NCBI GenBank assembly: GCA_021806645.1
Contig: JAJZQX010000008.1
Coordinates: 152,791 to 216,790 of the forward strand
Direction: 5' to 3'
From: Myxococcales bacterium
GTDB lineage: Bacteria; Myxococcota; Myxococcia; Myxococcales; Anaeromyxobacteraceae
DNA: 64,000 bases
This document shows positions 45,213 to 57,050 of this stretch, in pieces. The translations under genes and the position numbers were made by a program. Every line of letters begins with the position of its first letter. The stretch's first letter is position 1. The notes under the pieces were generated by a model. It searched no databases and was not told where the DNA came from. It saw nothing but the letters and a program-made list of their open reading frames with translations.

Positions 45213-46418
45213 TCAAGGTCCGGACGAGGCGCTTTCCCCAGCGGGATCCGGCGGGTGCGATGCCGAGAAGCGCAGCCCGGCCCGCTCCTTGAGGCGCAGC
45301 ACCCGACGCACGCTCTCGTCGAGCCTCGGTCTCAGCTCGGGGCGCGCCCGGACCAGCTCCACCAGCACCGTCCTGGGATCGGGGAGCCCGGGCCATTCAC
45401 ACGGCGCGGTGGTGAGCAGGATGTCGTTGCCGGCCAGGAAGGCGCGGCGCCAGAGCTCCGCAGCATCGCCGCGGGTCGCCTCGAGCAGTGACGGCACCGC
45501 GAGATCGTCGGTGACGGCGAGGAAGCCGGAGAGGTGGGCGCGCGCCACCAGCTCCGGCGAGAGGATGGCCGGCACGTCGCCGTAGGCGGCGAAGGCCACG
45601 TTGGCGAGCATGACGCCGGCCAGCACGTCGCTGGCCGAGACGAAGGCGGCCTGGTGGCGGGCGATCTCCTGCGCCGAGCGGGCCACGTGCAGGAGCGCCT
45701 TGTCGCTCGAGCCCTGGGCCGCCCCGTAGCCCGGGTAGTGCTTGCCGATGGCGAGGATGCCGGCCGAGCTGAGTCCGCGGGCGAAGGCCCGGGCCAGCCG
45801 CGCCACGCGGATCGGGTCGTCGCCGAGGGAACGGCCGGTCTCGGCCATGAAGCCGGACGAGGCCAGGTCGAGCACCGGGCCGAGGCTCATGTTGACGCCG
45901 AGCGCGGAGAGGTCGAGCCCGGCCCGCCGGCCCCATGCCTCGGCCTCCCAGCCCCCCTCCTCCCCCATCTCCCTGGCCGTGGGGAAGGCGGCCATGGTTG
46001 GCAGCCCCTTGAGCCGGTTCAGTTCGCCACCCTCGAGGTCCACCGCCACCAGCAGCGGGCTCCCGGAGCGGCGCTGCAGCGCCTCGACTCGCGCCCTCAG
46101 CGTCGAGGGATCGCGCAGCGCCTTGCCCATGAGGATGACGCCGCCTTGCCGGATCGGCCCATCGCCCGGCGGGGCGAAGGCGATCACCAGCTGCGCCACC
46201 TTCTCCTCGAGTGAGAGCTGGGCGAGCGACCGCTCGATCGCCTCCGAGGCGTCGTGGGCCGGCGCGGCGGCGGCGCGGGCGTCCGTGGGCGGTGAGGTGC
46301 CGGGCCGGACGGCGGGCCGGGCGGCGCAGCCGAGCCACGCCGTCGTGGTGACGCCCAGGGTGGCGGCCAGCAGGTGGCCGAGGCGGCGGGTGGCGAGGGA
46401 GGAGGCGGCGCGGCTCAC
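45213..46418 (-). CDS. Glycoside hydrolase family 3 protein (NagZ-like, altered catalytic loop)
   Basis: A 401-residue exported protein with signal peptide (HLLAATLGVTTTAWLGC, possibly a lipoprotein) and a single GH3 barrel. Family motifs are SLEEKVAQLVIAF, VDLEGGELNRLKG, GVNMSLGPVLD and GKHYPGYG. The nucleophile Asp is conserved in FLAVTDDLAVPSL near residue 310. The Asp-His acid/base dyad of the NagZ loop, normally in GHGDTxxDSH just after KHFPG, is missing: this protein has GYGAAQGSSDKA. It may have a different substrate or be non-catalytic. The GTG start is divergent from the CoxE-type gene. Confidence 0.82.
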   Translation of the reverse strand: MSRAASSLATRRLGHLLAATLGVTTTAWLGCAARPAVRPGTSPPTDARAAAAPAHDASEAIERSLAQLSLEEKVAQLVIAFAPPGDGPIRQGGVILMGKALRDPSTLRARVEALQRRSGSPLLVAVDLEGGELNRLKGLPTMAAFPTAREMGEEGGWEAEAWGRRAGLDLSALGVNMSLGPVLDLASSGFMAETGRSLGDDPIRVARLARAFARGLSSAGILAIGKHYPGYGAAQGSSDKALLHVARSAQEIARHQAAFVSASDVLAGVMLANVAFAAYGDVPAILSPELVARAHLSGFLAVTDDLAVPSLLEATRGDAAELWRRAFLAGNDILLTTAPCEWPGLPDPRTVLVELVRARPELRPRLDESVRRVLRLKERAGLRFSASHPPDPAGESASSGP

Positions 46419-46475
46419 GCCCTCGAGTGAAGCGCGGCGGCGGCGCCGGGGCAAGCTCCTGGCGCCGATCCGGCC

Positions 46476-46487
46476 TAGACTGCCGGC
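46476..46487 (+). promoter_or_regulatory. -10 element TAGACT six bases before the CoxE-type start
   Basis: TAGACT (46476-46481) and then six bases to the GTG at 46488. No -35 match is seen. Predicted leaderless start in a 69-bp divergent region shared with the GH3 gene. Confidence 0.4.
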
Positions 46488-47891
46488 GTGGAGTCCCACC
46501 TCGTCCAGTTCGCCCGGCTCCTCCGGCGGAACGGCGTCCGGGTCTCGACCTCGGAGGTCGGCGACGCCGTGGCGGCGGCGGCCCTGACCGGCGTGGCCGA
46601 GCGCCCGGCGCTGCGAGCCGCCCTGCGCGCCACGCTGGTGAAGCGGGCCGCCGACGTGCCCACCTTCGACGCGCTCTTCGACCTCCACTTCTCGGCGCTG
46701 GGGCGCTCCGTCGAGGCGGCCGAGCGATCGCTGCTCGACCGGATCCGTGAGGCCGGGCTGCTCGAGGGCGACGACCTGGAGATGGCGATCCGGCAGCTGG
46801 GCCGGGCCGCCGCGGCCATGGGGCCGCTGGGCCAGGCGGCCGTCTCCGGCGACCGGCTCGCCCTCCAGCGGCTGCTGCGCGCGGCGGCCCTCCGGATCGA
46901 GCTGCCGCTCCTGCTCGAGGCGAACGGTGGCTTCGCGGCGCGGCGGCTGCTGCAGGCCGCCGGCGGTGACGGGCTGGCGGGCGACCGGGCCGGCGCCGAG
47001 GCCGCGCTGCGCGGCAGCGGGCTCGACCCGGCCCGGCTCGACGTCCTGTCCGGCGCGCTGCGCGAGGCCTTCGAGGGCGTGGAGCGGGCGGCACGGGGTT
47101 TCGCCGAGGCGGAGCTGACCATGCGGGCGCGGGCCCACCGCGCCGACGCACTGCCGGCGCCGGGAGCGGCGCCGTTCTCGCCGGCCGAGGAGCGGCGCGT
47201 CGAGCAGGCCGTGCGGCGGCTGGCGGAGCGGCTCAAGACCCGGCTGGCGAGGCGGGAACGGTCCACGCGGCGTGGCGCGCTGGCGGTGCGCCGGACGCTG
47301 CGCCGCAACCTGGCGCTCGACGGGGTGCCGGCGCGGCTCTGCTTCCGCGACCGGAGGCGGGAGCGGACCGACCTGGTCATCCTCTGCGACGTGTCGCAGT
47401 CGATGCGCCACGTCTCCAGGCTCATGCTCCTCTTCCTCGGCATCCTGCACGGCCGGTCGCGCAAGGCGCGGACCTTCATCTTCGTCTCCGAGCTGGGGGA
47501 GGTGACCGAGCAGCTCCGGCGCGCCGGCGAGCCGGCGCAGGCCGCCGAGCTGGCGGTGTCGTCGCGGGTGATCCCCATGCTCGGCAACTCCGACTACGGG
47601 CGGGCGCTCAGGCTCTTCCACCGCCACCACCTCGCCTCGGTGACCCGCCGGACCACCGTCATCGTCATCGGCGACGGCCGGACCAACTACGCGCCGCCGC
47701 AGGCCTGGGTGCTCGACGAGGTGCGCCGCCGGGCGCGCCGCCTGCTCTGGATCTGCCCGGAGCCCCGCGAGCGGTGGGAGCACGGTGACGGGGAGATGGC
47801 CCGCTACGCGGCCACCTGCACCCGGGTGGCGGTGGTGACCTGCCTGGCCGAGCTGGAGGGCGTGGCCGAGGCGCTGCTCCCCCGGGCCTGA
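46488..47891 (+). CDS. CoxE-type von Willebrand factor A domain protein
   Basis: A 467-residue soluble protein. The N-terminal 260 residues are helical and typical of CoxE-like proteins. The C-terminal VWA domain has the MIDAS start DVSQSMR (DxSxS) near residue 304, then TFIFVSELGEVTEQL and IGDGRTNY near 390. CoxE proteins work with MoxR AAA ATPases in metal-centre or cofactor insertion, but no MoxR gene is next to it. The GTG is six bases after TAGACT (46476-46481), so the message is probably leaderless. Confidence 0.85.
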   Translation: MESHLVQFARLLRRNGVRVSTSEVGDAVAAAALTGVAERPALRAALRATLVKRAADVPTFDALFDLHFSALGRSVEAAERSLLDRIREAGLLEGDDLEMAIRQLGRAAAAMGPLGQAAVSGDRLALQRLLRAAALRIELPLLLEANGGFAARRLLQAAGGDGLAGDRAGAEAALRGSGLDPARLDVLSGALREAFEGVERAARGFAEAELTMRARAHRADALPAPGAAPFSPAEERRVEQAVRRLAERLKTRLARRERSTRRGALAVRRTLRRNLALDGVPARLCFRDRRRERTDLVILCDVSQSMRHVSRLMLLFLGILHGRSRKARTFIFVSELGEVTEQLRRAGEPAQAAELAVSSRVIPMLGNSDYGRALRLFHRHHLASVTRRTTVIVIGDGRTNYAPPQAWVLDEVRRRARRLLWICPEPRERWEHGDGEMARYAATCTRVAVVTCLAELEGVAEALLPRA

Positions 47892-47922
47892 CGGCGCCGC
47901 CCGCACGGATGGAGCCCTTGGC

Positions 47923-47951
47923 TTGACGGGCCGGCGCCGGTTCCATACCTT
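47923..47951 (+). promoter_or_regulatory. Putative promoter of miaB
   Basis: TTGACG (47923-47928), 17 bp, TACCTT (47946-47951), then nine bases to the GTG at 47961. Same geometry as the tetR promoter. Confidence 0.5.
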
Positions 47952-47960
47952 GCCGCCGCC

Positions 47961-49385
47961 GTGAACGATCTCGTCCAGCTCGGCCCGACCTCCGCCACGC
48001 CGGCCCGGGCGCCGTCGCCACCGTCCGCCGCGCCGTCCGCCGCGCGCAAGGTGTTCGTGCACACCTTCGGCTGCCAGATGAACGAGTCCGACTCCGACCG
48101 GATGGTCGAGCTGCTGGGGCGCCACGACTACACCCGCGCCGGCAGCGCCGAGGAGGCCGACCTGATCCTGCTCAACACCTGCGCGGTCCGGGACAAGGCG
48201 GAGCAGAAGCTGCTCTCGGCGCTGGGGCGCTACCGGGCGGTCAAGTCCCGCCGCGGCACGCTCATCGCCGTGGCCGGCTGCGTGGCCCAGCAGGAGAAGG
48301 AGCGGCTGCTCGAGCTGGTGCCCTACGTGGACTTCGTCTTCGGTCCCGACAACCTGGGGCGGCTTCCCGAGCTGCTGGCGCGGGCCACCGGGCGCGAGCG
48401 GTTCGCCGCGACCGGCTGGATGGACTCGGAGGAGTACCTCTTCCCGCGCGCCGAGGCCGGGGCCGCGCGGGGGCGGGCCACCGCCTTCGTGACCGCCATG
48501 AAGGGGTGCGACAACGTCTGCGCCTTCTGCATCGTGCCGCACACCCGTGGCCGCGAGGTCTCACGTCCCGTCGCCGAGATCCTGGCCGAGTGCGCCTCGC
48601 TGGCCGAGGTGGGCGTTCGCGAGGTCACCCTGATCGGGCAGAACGTCAACTCCTACCGCGGCGGCGCCAGCTTCGCCGGGCTGCTGCGCCGGGTGGCGGC
48701 CGTCCCCGGCATCGCCCGGGTCCGCTTCACCACCAGCCACCCGCACGATCTCTCCGACGAGCTGCTGGCGGTCTTCCGCGACGAGCCGAAGGTGATGGGC
48801 CACTTCCACCTGCCGGTGCAGGCCGGCTCCGACGCGGTGCTGGCCCGCATGCGGCGCGGCTACACCGTGGCCGGGTACCTGGCCCGCCACGACGCGCTGG
48901 CGGCGGCACGGCCCGGGATCGCCATCACCACCGACTTCATCGTCGGGTTCCCGGGCGAGACCGAGGAGGACTTCGAGGGATCGCTGGCGCTGCTGCGCCG
49001 GGCCCGCTTCGAGAACTCCTTCTCCTTCGTCTTCAGCCCGCGCGCCCACACCGTGGCCGGGCGCCGGCTGGGGAGCGCGGAGGAGTGGGCGGAGGTGCCT
49101 CGCGCCGTCGCGACGGCGCGGCTGGAACGGCTGCTGGCGGTGCAGCGGGCCATCACCGCCGAGGGGATGCGCGCCGAGCTGGGGCGCGAGGTGGAGGTCC
49201 TGGTGGAGGGGACCGACCAGGACGGAGAGCGGCGCCATGGCAGGACGCCCGAGAACCGGCTGGTCCACGTGGCCGCCACCGAGGCCGAGGCCCCCACCGG
49301 CGCGCTGGTCCGGGTGAAGGTGGTGCGCGCGGGCCGCGCCTCGCTCGGCGGCGAGCTGCTCGGCCGCGCCGGCGAGGCGTCATGA
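47961..49385 (+). CDS. miaB: tRNA-2-methylthio-N6-dimethylallyladenosine synthase MiaB
   Basis: A 474-residue methylthiotransferase. A Pro/Ala-rich leader of 28 residues precedes the UPF0004 domain, with cysteines in FGCQMNESDSDRM, NTCAVRDKAEQK and VAGCVAQQEKERL. The radical SAM domain has CDNVCAFC (CxxxCxxC) and VPHTRGREVSRP; LIGQNVNSY and HLPVQAGSDAVLARMRRGY follow; a TRAM domain ends the protein. It adds the methylthio group to A37 of tRNAs reading UNN codons. The stop overlaps the ATG of the VanZ-like gene (ATGA). Confidence 0.95.
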   Translation: MNDLVQLGPTSATPARAPSPPSAAPSAARKVFVHTFGCQMNESDSDRMVELLGRHDYTRAGSAEEADLILLNTCAVRDKAEQKLLSALGRYRAVKSRRGTLIAVAGCVAQQEKERLLELVPYVDFVFGPDNLGRLPELLARATGRERFAATGWMDSEEYLFPRAEAGAARGRATAFVTAMKGCDNVCAFCIVPHTRGREVSRPVAEILAECASLAEVGVREVTLIGQNVNSYRGGASFAGLLRRVAAVPGIARVRFTTSHPHDLSDELLAVFRDEPKVMGHFHLPVQAGSDAVLARMRRGYTVAGYLARHDALAAARPGIAITTDFIVGFPGETEEDFEGSLALLRRARFENSFSFVFSPRAHTVAGRRLGSAEEWAEVPRAVATARLERLLAVQRAITAEGMRAELGREVEVLVEGTDQDGERRHGRTPENRLVHVAATEAEAPTGALVRVKVVRAGRASLGGELLGRAGEAS

Positions 49386-49816
49386 GCGGGGCGATCTCGC
49401 CCGACGCCTCGCCCACGGTTCCGCCTCCGCGCTGGTGGCAGGCGCTCTACTGGCTGCTGCCGGCCATCGCCTACGCCGGGCTCATCTTCTACGTCTCCAG
49501 CCAGCCCAACCCGCTGCCCATCCTGACGACCCGGATGAGCGACAAGCTGCTCCACCTGGTCGAGTACGCCGCCTTCGTTGCGGTGGTCACGTGGGGGCTC
49601 TCGCACGTCGGTCTCGGGCTCGGCCGCGCCGCGCGCTGGGCGGCGCTGTTCGGCTCGATCTACGGCGCGACCGACGAGTTCCACCAGCGGTTCGTGCCGC
49701 ACCGCTCCCCCGAGGTGGCCGACTGGGTCGCCGACACCACCGGCGCCGCCCTCGGTGCGCTGCTGGCGTGGCTCGTCTTGCGACGCTGGATGGCGCGGGC
49801 TAGCATCCGCCGTTGA
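49382..49816 (+). CDS. VanZ-like family membrane protein
   Basis: A 144-residue protein with four hydrophobic segments and the VanZ pattern. YVSSQPNPLP follows TM1, then the conserved D-K-x-x-H in MSDKLLHLVEYAAF and YGATDEFHQRFVPHRSPEVADWVADTTGA near residues 95-120. Named after a teicoplanin-resistance accessory protein; its molecular role is unknown. Co-translated with miaB through an ATGA overlap. Confidence 0.88.
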   Translation: MSGAISPDASPTVPPPRWWQALYWLLPAIAYAGLIFYVSSQPNPLPILTTRMSDKLLHLVEYAAFVAVVTWGLSHVGLGLGRAARWAALFGSIYGATDEFHQRFVPHRSPEVADWVADTTGAALGALLAWLVLRRWMARASIRR

Positions 49817-50344
49817 ATGGCCGACCTCCTGGCGTTCGGGGGCAAGACCCCACGCATCGATCCCTCGGTGTTCCTCGCCACGGGCTGCGTGGTGGTCGGC
49901 GACGTCGAGGTCGGACCCGGTTCCTCGATCTGGTTCGGCGCCGTGGTGCGCGGTGACGTGAACTTCATCCGCATCGGCGCCCGGACCAACATCCAGGACC
50001 AGGCGGTGGTCCACGTCACCGGGGGGACCCACCCGACCGTCATCGGGGACGACGTCACCATCGGCCACCAGGCCGTCCTCCATGGCTGCACCGTGAAGGA
50101 CCGCTGCCTCATCGGCATCGGCGCCATCGTCCTCGACGGCGCGGTGGTGGGCGAGGAGGCGATGGTGGGCGCCGGTGCGCTGGTGCCGCCGGGGATGGTG
50201 GTCCCGGCACGGGCGCTGGTGATGGGGGCGCCGGCGCGGGTGAAGCGGACGCTGGGTGACGCCGAGGTGGACGGCCTGCGGGCCTCGGCCGCCCACTACG
50301 TGGAGTACGCCAGGCGCTATCGCGCGGAAGCGGGGGCGCCGTGA
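49817..50344 (+). CDS. Gamma-class carbonic anhydrase-like protein
   Basis: A 175-residue left-handed beta-helix protein with hexapeptide repeats. Zinc-ligand His residues are in VVHVTGGTHP, TIGHQAVLHGC and the motif GVTIGHxxxxHG-like near residues 80-90. SSIWFGAVVRGDV and ARTNIQDQAVVH are family signatures (YrdA/PaaY type). It could hydrate CO2 or be an acetyltransferase-fold relative without that activity. The start is an ATG just after the VanZ stop, and the stop overlaps the GTG of the next gene (GTGA). Confidence 0.9.
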   Translation: MADLLAFGGKTPRIDPSVFLATGCVVVGDVEVGPGSSIWFGAVVRGDVNFIRIGARTNIQDQAVVHVTGGTHPTVIGDDVTIGHQAVLHGCTVKDRCLIGIGAIVLDGAVVGEEAMVGAGALVPPGMVVPARALVMGAPARVKRTLGDAEVDGLRASAAHYVEYARRYRAEAGAP

Positions 50345-50805
50345 CGGTCATCGAGGCGCTGCAGGGCTGCGCCATCTTCAAGGAGTTCACGGAGACCGGG
50401 ATCCGCATCTTCGCCGTCATCGCGGTGGAGAAGACCGTGGAGGCCGGCACGCCGCTCTTCGTCGAGGGGATGTCCGGCGAGTCGCTCCTCATCGTCCGGA
50501 GCGGGCAGGTCCGGATCACGCAGAAGGACGCCAGTGGGGAGCACGAGCTGGGGGTGCTGGGGCCGGGGGAGCACCTCGGCGCGATGGGGCTGCTGGCCAG
50601 GAGCACGCGGCTGGTCTCCGCCGTGGCGGCCACCTCGTGCGAGATCGTCGAGCTGGCCCAGCGCGACTTCGCCCGGCTGCAGCCGCAGAAGCCGCAGGCC
50701 TGTCTCAAGCTGGCGCTGGCCATCGCCGCCGAGCTGGCGGGACGGGTCGGGGAGAACCGCGAACAGCTGAAGGAGTTGACCCTTCGCAAGCCCGCCGAGG
50801 ACTGA
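50341..50805 (+). CDS. Cyclic nucleotide-binding domain protein
   Basis: A 154-residue protein that is one cNMP-binding (CAP-like) beta-roll domain without an attached DNA-binding domain. LQGCAIFKEFTETGIRIFA opens it, then AGTPLFVEGMSGESLLIVRSGQVRI and GPGEHLGAMGLL, where the phosphate-binding cassette is altered: the canonical RxA is not seen. TRLVSAVAATSCEIVEL ends the roll, and a C-helix follows. Binding of cAMP or c-di-GMP is uncertain. Its GTG overlaps the carbonic anhydrase stop. Confidence 0.85.
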   Translation: MTVIEALQGCAIFKEFTETGIRIFAVIAVEKTVEAGTPLFVEGMSGESLLIVRSGQVRITQKDASGEHELGVLGPGEHLGAMGLLARSTRLVSAVAATSCEIVELAQRDFARLQPQKPQACLKLALAIAAELAGRVGENREQLKELTLRKPAED

Positions 50806-50863
50806 CGCCAGGGCGCTGGTAAGGCTGGACTCCGGCCGGGTTGGCGGCGAGTATCCCGGCGCG

Positions 50864-51532
50864 ATGTTGCAGCGGCTCGTAGACATGCTCTCCGGCCACG
50901 GCCTACAGGCCGGCTACCTCGCCGTCTTCGGCGTGCTGGTCCTCTGTGGTTTCGGCCTGCCCGTTCCCGAGGACATCGTGCTGGTGACGGGTGGCGTGCT
51001 GGCCTGGATGGGGAGCGACCTGGAGGAGGCGACCTTCGGCGCCATGGTCCGCGACCCCGGACTGCTGGCCATGTCGGCGGCGGGGCTGGCCGGTATCCTG
51101 GTGGGCGACTCGGTCATCTTCTGGGCCGGGCGCCACCTGGGATCGCGGGTGGCGGAGATCCCACCCCTGCGCCGGTTCATCACGCCGGCCCGGCTGGCCG
51201 AGGCCGCCAGGCTGATCCGGCGGCGCGGCAACGTGGTGGTGATGATCGCCCGCTTCCTCCCCGGGCTGCGGGCGCCCACCTACTTCACGGTGGGTCACTC
51301 GAAGCTGCCATACTGGGAGTTCCTGCTCTTCGACGGGGCGGCGGCGCTGATCTCGGCGCCGTTCTGGGTCTGCCTCGGCTTCTACTTCGGCTCCAACATC
51401 GGCGAGGCGGCGCGCCACGCCGCCCGCTTCGGGAACTACATCCTCGCGGCGGCGCTGGTGGTGGCGGCGGGGCTCGGCATCCGCTGGTGGCTCAGGCGGC
51501 GCGGCGAGTTGCCGCCGCCGGCCGGGCCGTAG
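50864..51532 (+). CDS. DedA family membrane protein
   Basis: A 222-residue polytopic protein with the DedA/VTT features. PVPEDIVLVTGG follows the first re-entrant segment, GDSVIFWAGRHLG the second, and the signature ARFLPGLRAPTYFTVGHSKL lies near residue 130. DedA proteins support membrane homeostasis and undecaprenyl-phosphate or lipid transport. The ATG is six bases after TATCCC (50852-50857), suggesting a leaderless transcript. Confidence 0.9.
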   Translation: MLQRLVDMLSGHGLQAGYLAVFGVLVLCGFGLPVPEDIVLVTGGVLAWMGSDLEEATFGAMVRDPGLLAMSAAGLAGILVGDSVIFWAGRHLGSRVAEIPPLRRFITPARLAEAARLIRRRGNVVVMIARFLPGLRAPTYFTVGHSKLPYWEFLLFDGAAALISAPFWVCLGFYFGSNIGEAARHAARFGNYILAAALVVAAGLGIRWWLRRRGELPPPAGP

Positions 51533-51561
51533 GGCCGGCGGGCCACCTGCCCCCGGGCCTC

Positions 51562-53826
51562 TCAGCCCCGGTGCCCTCGCGCCGGCGGAGGGGTCCGGGG
51601 AGCCGGCGGCGTCACCGTGGCGTGGAGGCCGCCGTGGATGGCGGGGGCGCCGCTCCGGGTGCCGCGGGCCACCTGCCGCTGGGCGCCGCCCGGCCCGGGC
51701 CTGGTGGACATGCGGACCGACACCTGCCGCTGCGTGTGCATCTCGCGCGCCGAGACGGTGAGCAGGCACTCGGCGCCCATCTCGAAGGCGACCACGATCT
51801 TCACCATGCCGCGCGGCCCCGGCGGCAGGCCGGTGAGCGCGACGGTCCCGAGGTACTCGCACCCGGCCGCCAGCTCGCTCTCGCCCTGGAGCACCACCAG
51901 CTCGAACTCGGTCTGGCCGTCACGGGTGGTGGAGAGGCCGTACTGCTTTCGCACCGGCAGCTCGGTGTTGTGGTGGAGGATGGTCTTGACCTGGCCTCCC
52001 GGCAGGGCGATCCCGATCGACGTGGACAGCACGTCGATGAGCACCACGCCCTCGGCGCTCTCCAGCGAGTGGGCCAGCAGCGCGGCCCCGAGCGCCACCG
52101 CCTCGTCGGGGTGGACGGCTCGCGACGGGGCCTTGCCGAAGAAGGCGGCCACCTTCCTGTGGACCAGCGGCATGCGCGACTGGCCGCCCACCAGGATCAC
52201 CTCGTCGATGTCGGCGACCGCGAGCCCCCGGGCCAGCAGCACGTCGCGGCAGACGTCGATGGACCGATCCACCAGCGGTCCCACCAGCCGCTCCAGCTCC
52301 TCGCGGGTGACGGTGACCTCGAGGCTGACCGGCTTCCCTTCGTGGAGCGCCAGGAAGGGGAGCTGGAGCGGGAACACGGTGCGCTCGGAGAGGGCGCACT
52401 TGGCCCGCTCGGCGGCGTCGGCGAGCCGGGAGAGGGCCACCCGGTCGCCGGTGAACCCGGTCCCCACCTGCTTCTCGTAGTGCCGGAGCAGCAGGTCGGT
52501 GATGCGGGCGTCGAAGTCCACGCCGCCGAGGAAGTTGTCTCCGCCGGTCGAGACCACCTGGTAGATGGTGTCCTGCAGCTCCAGCACCGAGGCGTCGAAG
52601 GTTCCGCCGCCGAGGTCGAAGACCAGCACCCGCTGCTTCAGGTGGCGGCCGTAGGCGTACGCCAGCGCCGCCGCCGTCGGCTCGTTGAGGATCCGCTCCA
52701 CCTGCAGCCCGGCCAGTCCTGCGGCGTGGCGCACCGCCTGCCGCTGCCGCTCGTTGTAGTAGGCGGGCACGGTGATGACCGCGCGGTTGACCTCCTCGCC
52801 GAGGTGGTTCTGCGCCACCTCCTTCACCTCGCGCAGGATCAGCGCCGCCACCTGCTCGACGGTCAGGGTGAGCGGGCCCAGCTTCACCGTGGCCATCCCC
52901 TCGGCGTCGGCCACGACCTGGTAGGCGTAGCGGCCGCGCAGCTCCTCGACCACGGCCGAGTCGAAGGGCCGGCCCAGCAGCCGCTTGGCCCCGTGGATGG
53001 TGCCGGCGGGGTTGGTGAGCAGCTGGGCGTGCGCCAGGTGGCCGACCACCAGCGTCTGGCGGGAGGTGAGGGCCACGATGGAGGGGATGGTCCGGTGGCC
53101 CTCGCGCGACGGGATCACGTAGGGGCGGCCATCGCGCACCACCGCGGCGCAGGAGTTGGTGGTGCCGAGGTCGATGCCGATGACCGCGCGAGAGGGACGG
53201 GTGATGGGCTCGGGGACCGCGGGCAGGGGGATCGGGACAGGCGCCACGCCGGCGAGGAGCTGTTCCACGCGGTGAGGACGATCGAGCTCGGCCTGGGTGG
53301 GCGTCGTGCCGGCCGTGGCCGGGACGGGGGTGGCGCCCGGGCGCGTCAGCGTGGGCGGCGCCAGGTCGGCGGGCGCGAGGGACGGCTCCGGGGTGGCCAC
53401 CGGGGGGCGCTGGCCGGGCGGATGCGTGGTCATGCCGCGGGCGGGGGGCGTGGCGGCACCGCCGGCCTCACGAGCCTCGCGCCCGGTGGCGATCGCCTCG
53501 ACCAGCAACCGGGACGCGGCGTCGAGCTTGGTGAACTGGATCCCCATGCCCGGCAGGCGCGGTGGCGTGGCGCCGGGATCCTCGGCCTCGACCCAGCGCA
53601 CCAGCCCCTCGCCGCGGATCACCTTCTCGCCGGTGGAGAGCCGCAGCTCGAAGGCGACGGCGGTGCCGACCGGCTTGGGCGCCCGGGTCTGGACGAAGAC
53701 GCCGCCGCGCGAGAGGTTGGGGGCGAAGCGGAGCCGGAAGTCGTCGATCGTCGCGTAGGCGAGGCGGACCAGGAGCCCGACCGGCCTCCGGTCGCCGCCC
53801 TGCCCGTCGCCCGGATCGCCGCTCAT
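51562..53826 (-). CDS. PilZ-Hsp70 fusion protein
   Basis: A 754-residue fusion. Residues about 10-115 are a PilZ domain ([13 protein letters not shown] for the Arg motif, NLSRGGVFV for the NxSxxG motif, [11 protein letters not shown]). A Pro/Thr/Ala linker (about 120-210) leads to an Hsp70 ATPase domain: [54 protein letters not shown] and [15 protein letters not shown] beta-sandwich substrate domain follows ([15 protein letters not shown]), but the helical lid is replaced by a Pro/Gly/Arg-rich tail. It probably couples c-di-GMP binding to a chaperone-like ATPase. GATAAT lies nine bases before the ATG. Divergent from guaB. Confidence 0.92.
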   Translation of the reverse strand: MSGDPGDGQGGDRRPVGLLVRLAYATIDDFRLRFAPNLSRGGVFVQTRAPKPVGTAVAFELRLSTGEKVIRGEGLVRWVEAEDPGATPPRLPGMGIQFTKLDAASRLLVEAIATGREAREAGGAATPPARGMTTHPPGQRPPVATPEPSLAPADLAPPTLTRPGATPVPATAGTTPTQAELDRPHRVEQLLAGVAPVPIPLPAVPEPITRPSRAVIGIDLGTTNSCAAVVRDGRPYVIPSREGHRTIPSIVALTSRQTLVVGHLAHAQLLTNPAGTIHGAKRLLGRPFDSAVVEELRGRYAYQVVADAEGMATVKLGPLTLTVEQVAALILREVKEVAQNHLGEEVNRAVITVPAYYNERQRQAVRHAAGLAGLQVERILNEPTAAALAYAYGRHLKQRVLVFDLGGGTFDASVLELQDTIYQVVSTGGDNFLGGVDFDARITDLLLRHYEKQVGTGFTGDRVALSRLADAAERAKCALSERTVFPLQLPFLALHEGKPVSLEVTVTREELERLVGPLVDRSIDVCRDVLLARGLAVADIDEVILVGGQSRMPLVHRKVAAFFGKAPSRAVHPDEAVALGAALLAHSLESAEGVVLIDVLSTSIGIALPGGQVKTILHHNTELPVRKQYGLSTTRDGQTEFELVVLQGESELAAGCEYLGTVALTGLPPGPRGMVKIVVAFEMGAECLLTVSAREMHTQRQVSVRMSTRPGPGGAQRQVARGTRSGAPAIHGGLHATVTPPAPRTPPPARGHRG

Positions 53827-53902
53827 GGCGCGCCGATTATCGGGTCGTCATGGCGCGCCCCGCAACCCCGAAAGGCGAGTCGGCTCGCGCCCCTGGGTCG
53901 CC

Positions 53903-55400
<1,498 letters not shown>

Positions 55401-55417
55401 GCGTGGGCGAGGGCACC

Positions 55418-56974
<1,557 letters not shown>

Positions 56975-57023
56975 GTTGCACCCGGCCAGGCCCTGCCTGT
57001 TCCGCGCCGGACCGTTTCGGGTC

Positions 57024-57042
57024 TAGAATCGCGCCCCGGAGG
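57024..57042 (+). promoter_or_regulatory. -10 element and Shine-Dalgarno of the VWA lipoprotein gene
   Basis: TAGAAT (57024-57029) is a good -10 with no convincing -35. It is followed by GGAGG (57038-57042) eight bases before the ATG at 57051, so this transcript has a short normal leader. Confidence 0.45.
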
Positions 57043-57050
57043 CATCCTCG

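Noticed and set aside
45213..48542. Single 1109-codon minus-strand frame across the GH3 gene and beyond
   Set aside because: Only the last ~400 codons show GH3 motifs; the upstream part is an antisense shadow of the CoxE-type and miaB genes. The gene start was set at GTG 46418.
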